In this document: positions 56,262-56,675 of the stretch, in pieces
Position numbering within the stretch: the stretch's first letter is position 1
Layout: every line of letters begins with the position of its first letter
Assembly: GCF_028330525.1 (NCBI RefSeq)
Contig: NZ_JAQMSD010000102.1
Location: forward strand, 1-56,675
Reading direction: 5' to 3'
Origin: Spirulina sp. CS-785/01
GTDB lineage: Bacteria > Cyanobacteriota > Cyanobacteriia > Cyanobacteriales > Spirulinaceae
Length of the DNA: 56,675 nucleotides
Program-made: the position numbers and the translations under genes
The notes under the pieces: generated by a model
Seen by the model: only the letters and a program-made list of their open reading frames with translations
What the model was told of the DNA's origin: nothing
The model's database searches: none

Positions 56262-56675
56262 ATGCGTGCAGTCTCAAAACAAATTTGGGGAACCGCCCTA
56301 GGGGTGTCAGTGTTGGTGGCCGGATGTGGGGGTGGCCCTCCGCAAGGACGAGGCCAACCCGGGCCGGTCCCAGTATCGCTACAGGAAATTGAGATTCGTA
56401 TGGTGGAGGAAAGTTCTGAGTTTGTGGGCAACCTGGAGGCGGCCCAACGGGTGATTTTGCGTCCGGAAATTGAAGGCCGGGTGGTGAACATTTTTGCGGA
56501 GAATGGGACACGGGTAGAGGCCGGCACCCCTATTGTACAGTTGCGACCGGATCAGCAGTTGGCGCAGGTGAATTCGGCGGTGGCTCAGGTGAATGTCCGT
56601 CGGGCCGGGTTACTCAGTGCAGAAGCGGAGGTGCGGGCGGCCCAGTCTCAACTGGCTACGGCCCGGGCCCAACGC
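56262..56675 (+). CDS. RND efflux periplasmic adaptor (5' part)
   Basis: The reading frame is open from the ATG at 56262 to the window edge, 138 codons without a stop. A lipoprotein signal with lipobox LVAGC is followed by a Gly/Pro-rich linker. The adaptor barrel and lipoyl segments then follow: EFVGNLEAAQRVILRPEIEG, RVVNIFAENGTRVEAGTPIVQL, and the start of the coiled-coil hairpin (QVNSAVAQVNVRRAGLLSAEAE). This is the HlyD/AcrA-type membrane-fusion subunit that links an RND pump to the outer membrane. The pump gene should follow beyond the window. Confidence 0.9.
   Translation, partial: MRAVSKQIWGTALGVSVLVAGCGGGPPQGRGQPGPVPVSLQEIEIRMVEESSEFVGNLEAAQRVILRPEIEGRVVNIFAENGTRVEAGTPIVQLRPDQQLAQVNSAVAQVNVRRAGLLSAEAEVRAAQSQLATARAQR

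Overview
The window is a piece of a cyanobacterial chromosome. The octamer GCGATCGC (HIP1) and its core recur in most genes. Several families are cyanobacterial hallmarks: a GUN4-domain kinase, two DUF1400 proteins, and the MMADHC-like protein. Intergenic DNA is full of short palindromes, heptamer tandem repeats and small inverted-repeat elements, as in filamentous Oscillatoriales-type genomes. I cannot name the species. Base composition and codon use look even throughout, and there is no rRNA, prophage, intact transposon or CRISPR array.

Layout. 0.2-5.4 kb: ankyrin-repeat protein, EVE-domain protein, Ser/Thr kinase with a C-terminal GUN4 domain, MacB/DevA-type ABC ATPase, secreted protein. 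5.4-7.9 kb: relic of an IS200/IS605-type tnpB with its right end, a metal-dependent deaminase, a possible small RNA, and TerD. 8.0-14.4 kb: a minus-strand pair made of a winged-helix P-loop ATPase and a 1.6-kaa nSTAND-type NTPase with 13 homogenised WD40 repeats. This is the best candidate for an uncharacterised conflict or defence system. 14.7-21.5 kb: FAD oxidoreductase, DUF1400 pair, RfbD, broken PIN gene, membrane-anchored subtilase. 21.8-28.4 kb: phosphoglucomutase, SurE, methyltransferase, acetolactate synthase with an added zinc ribbon. 28.5-33.1 kb: M48 protease, three AIM24 paralogues, TonB-like protein, tRNA-Tyr and tRNA-Thr. 33.3-37.6 kb: mutarotase, a perfect CRP-type operator before a tiny gene, CapA-like protein, GST. 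37.8-47.1 kb: solute-binding lipoprotein plus histidine kinase, ribulose-phosphate epimerase, a degenerate kinase fused through a membrane helix to a PstS-like domain, and a hybrid histidine kinase. 47.5-56.7 kb: siroheme genes (cobA and a CbiX-type chelatase), a second tnpB relic, PuuE-like deacetylase, flotillin with its NfeD/YqiJ-like partner, MMADHC-like protein, tRNA-Leu, a gene remnant, a membrane protein, and the start of an RND efflux adaptor that runs off the window.

Most genes are single housekeeping or signalling units. The clear functional units are ATPase + nSTAND-WD40 (TerD next on the same strand), histidine kinase + binding protein, chelatase + CobA (overlapping), YqiJ-like + flotillin, and the AIM24 run. 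All functional statements rest on reading motifs by eye; no database search was possible.
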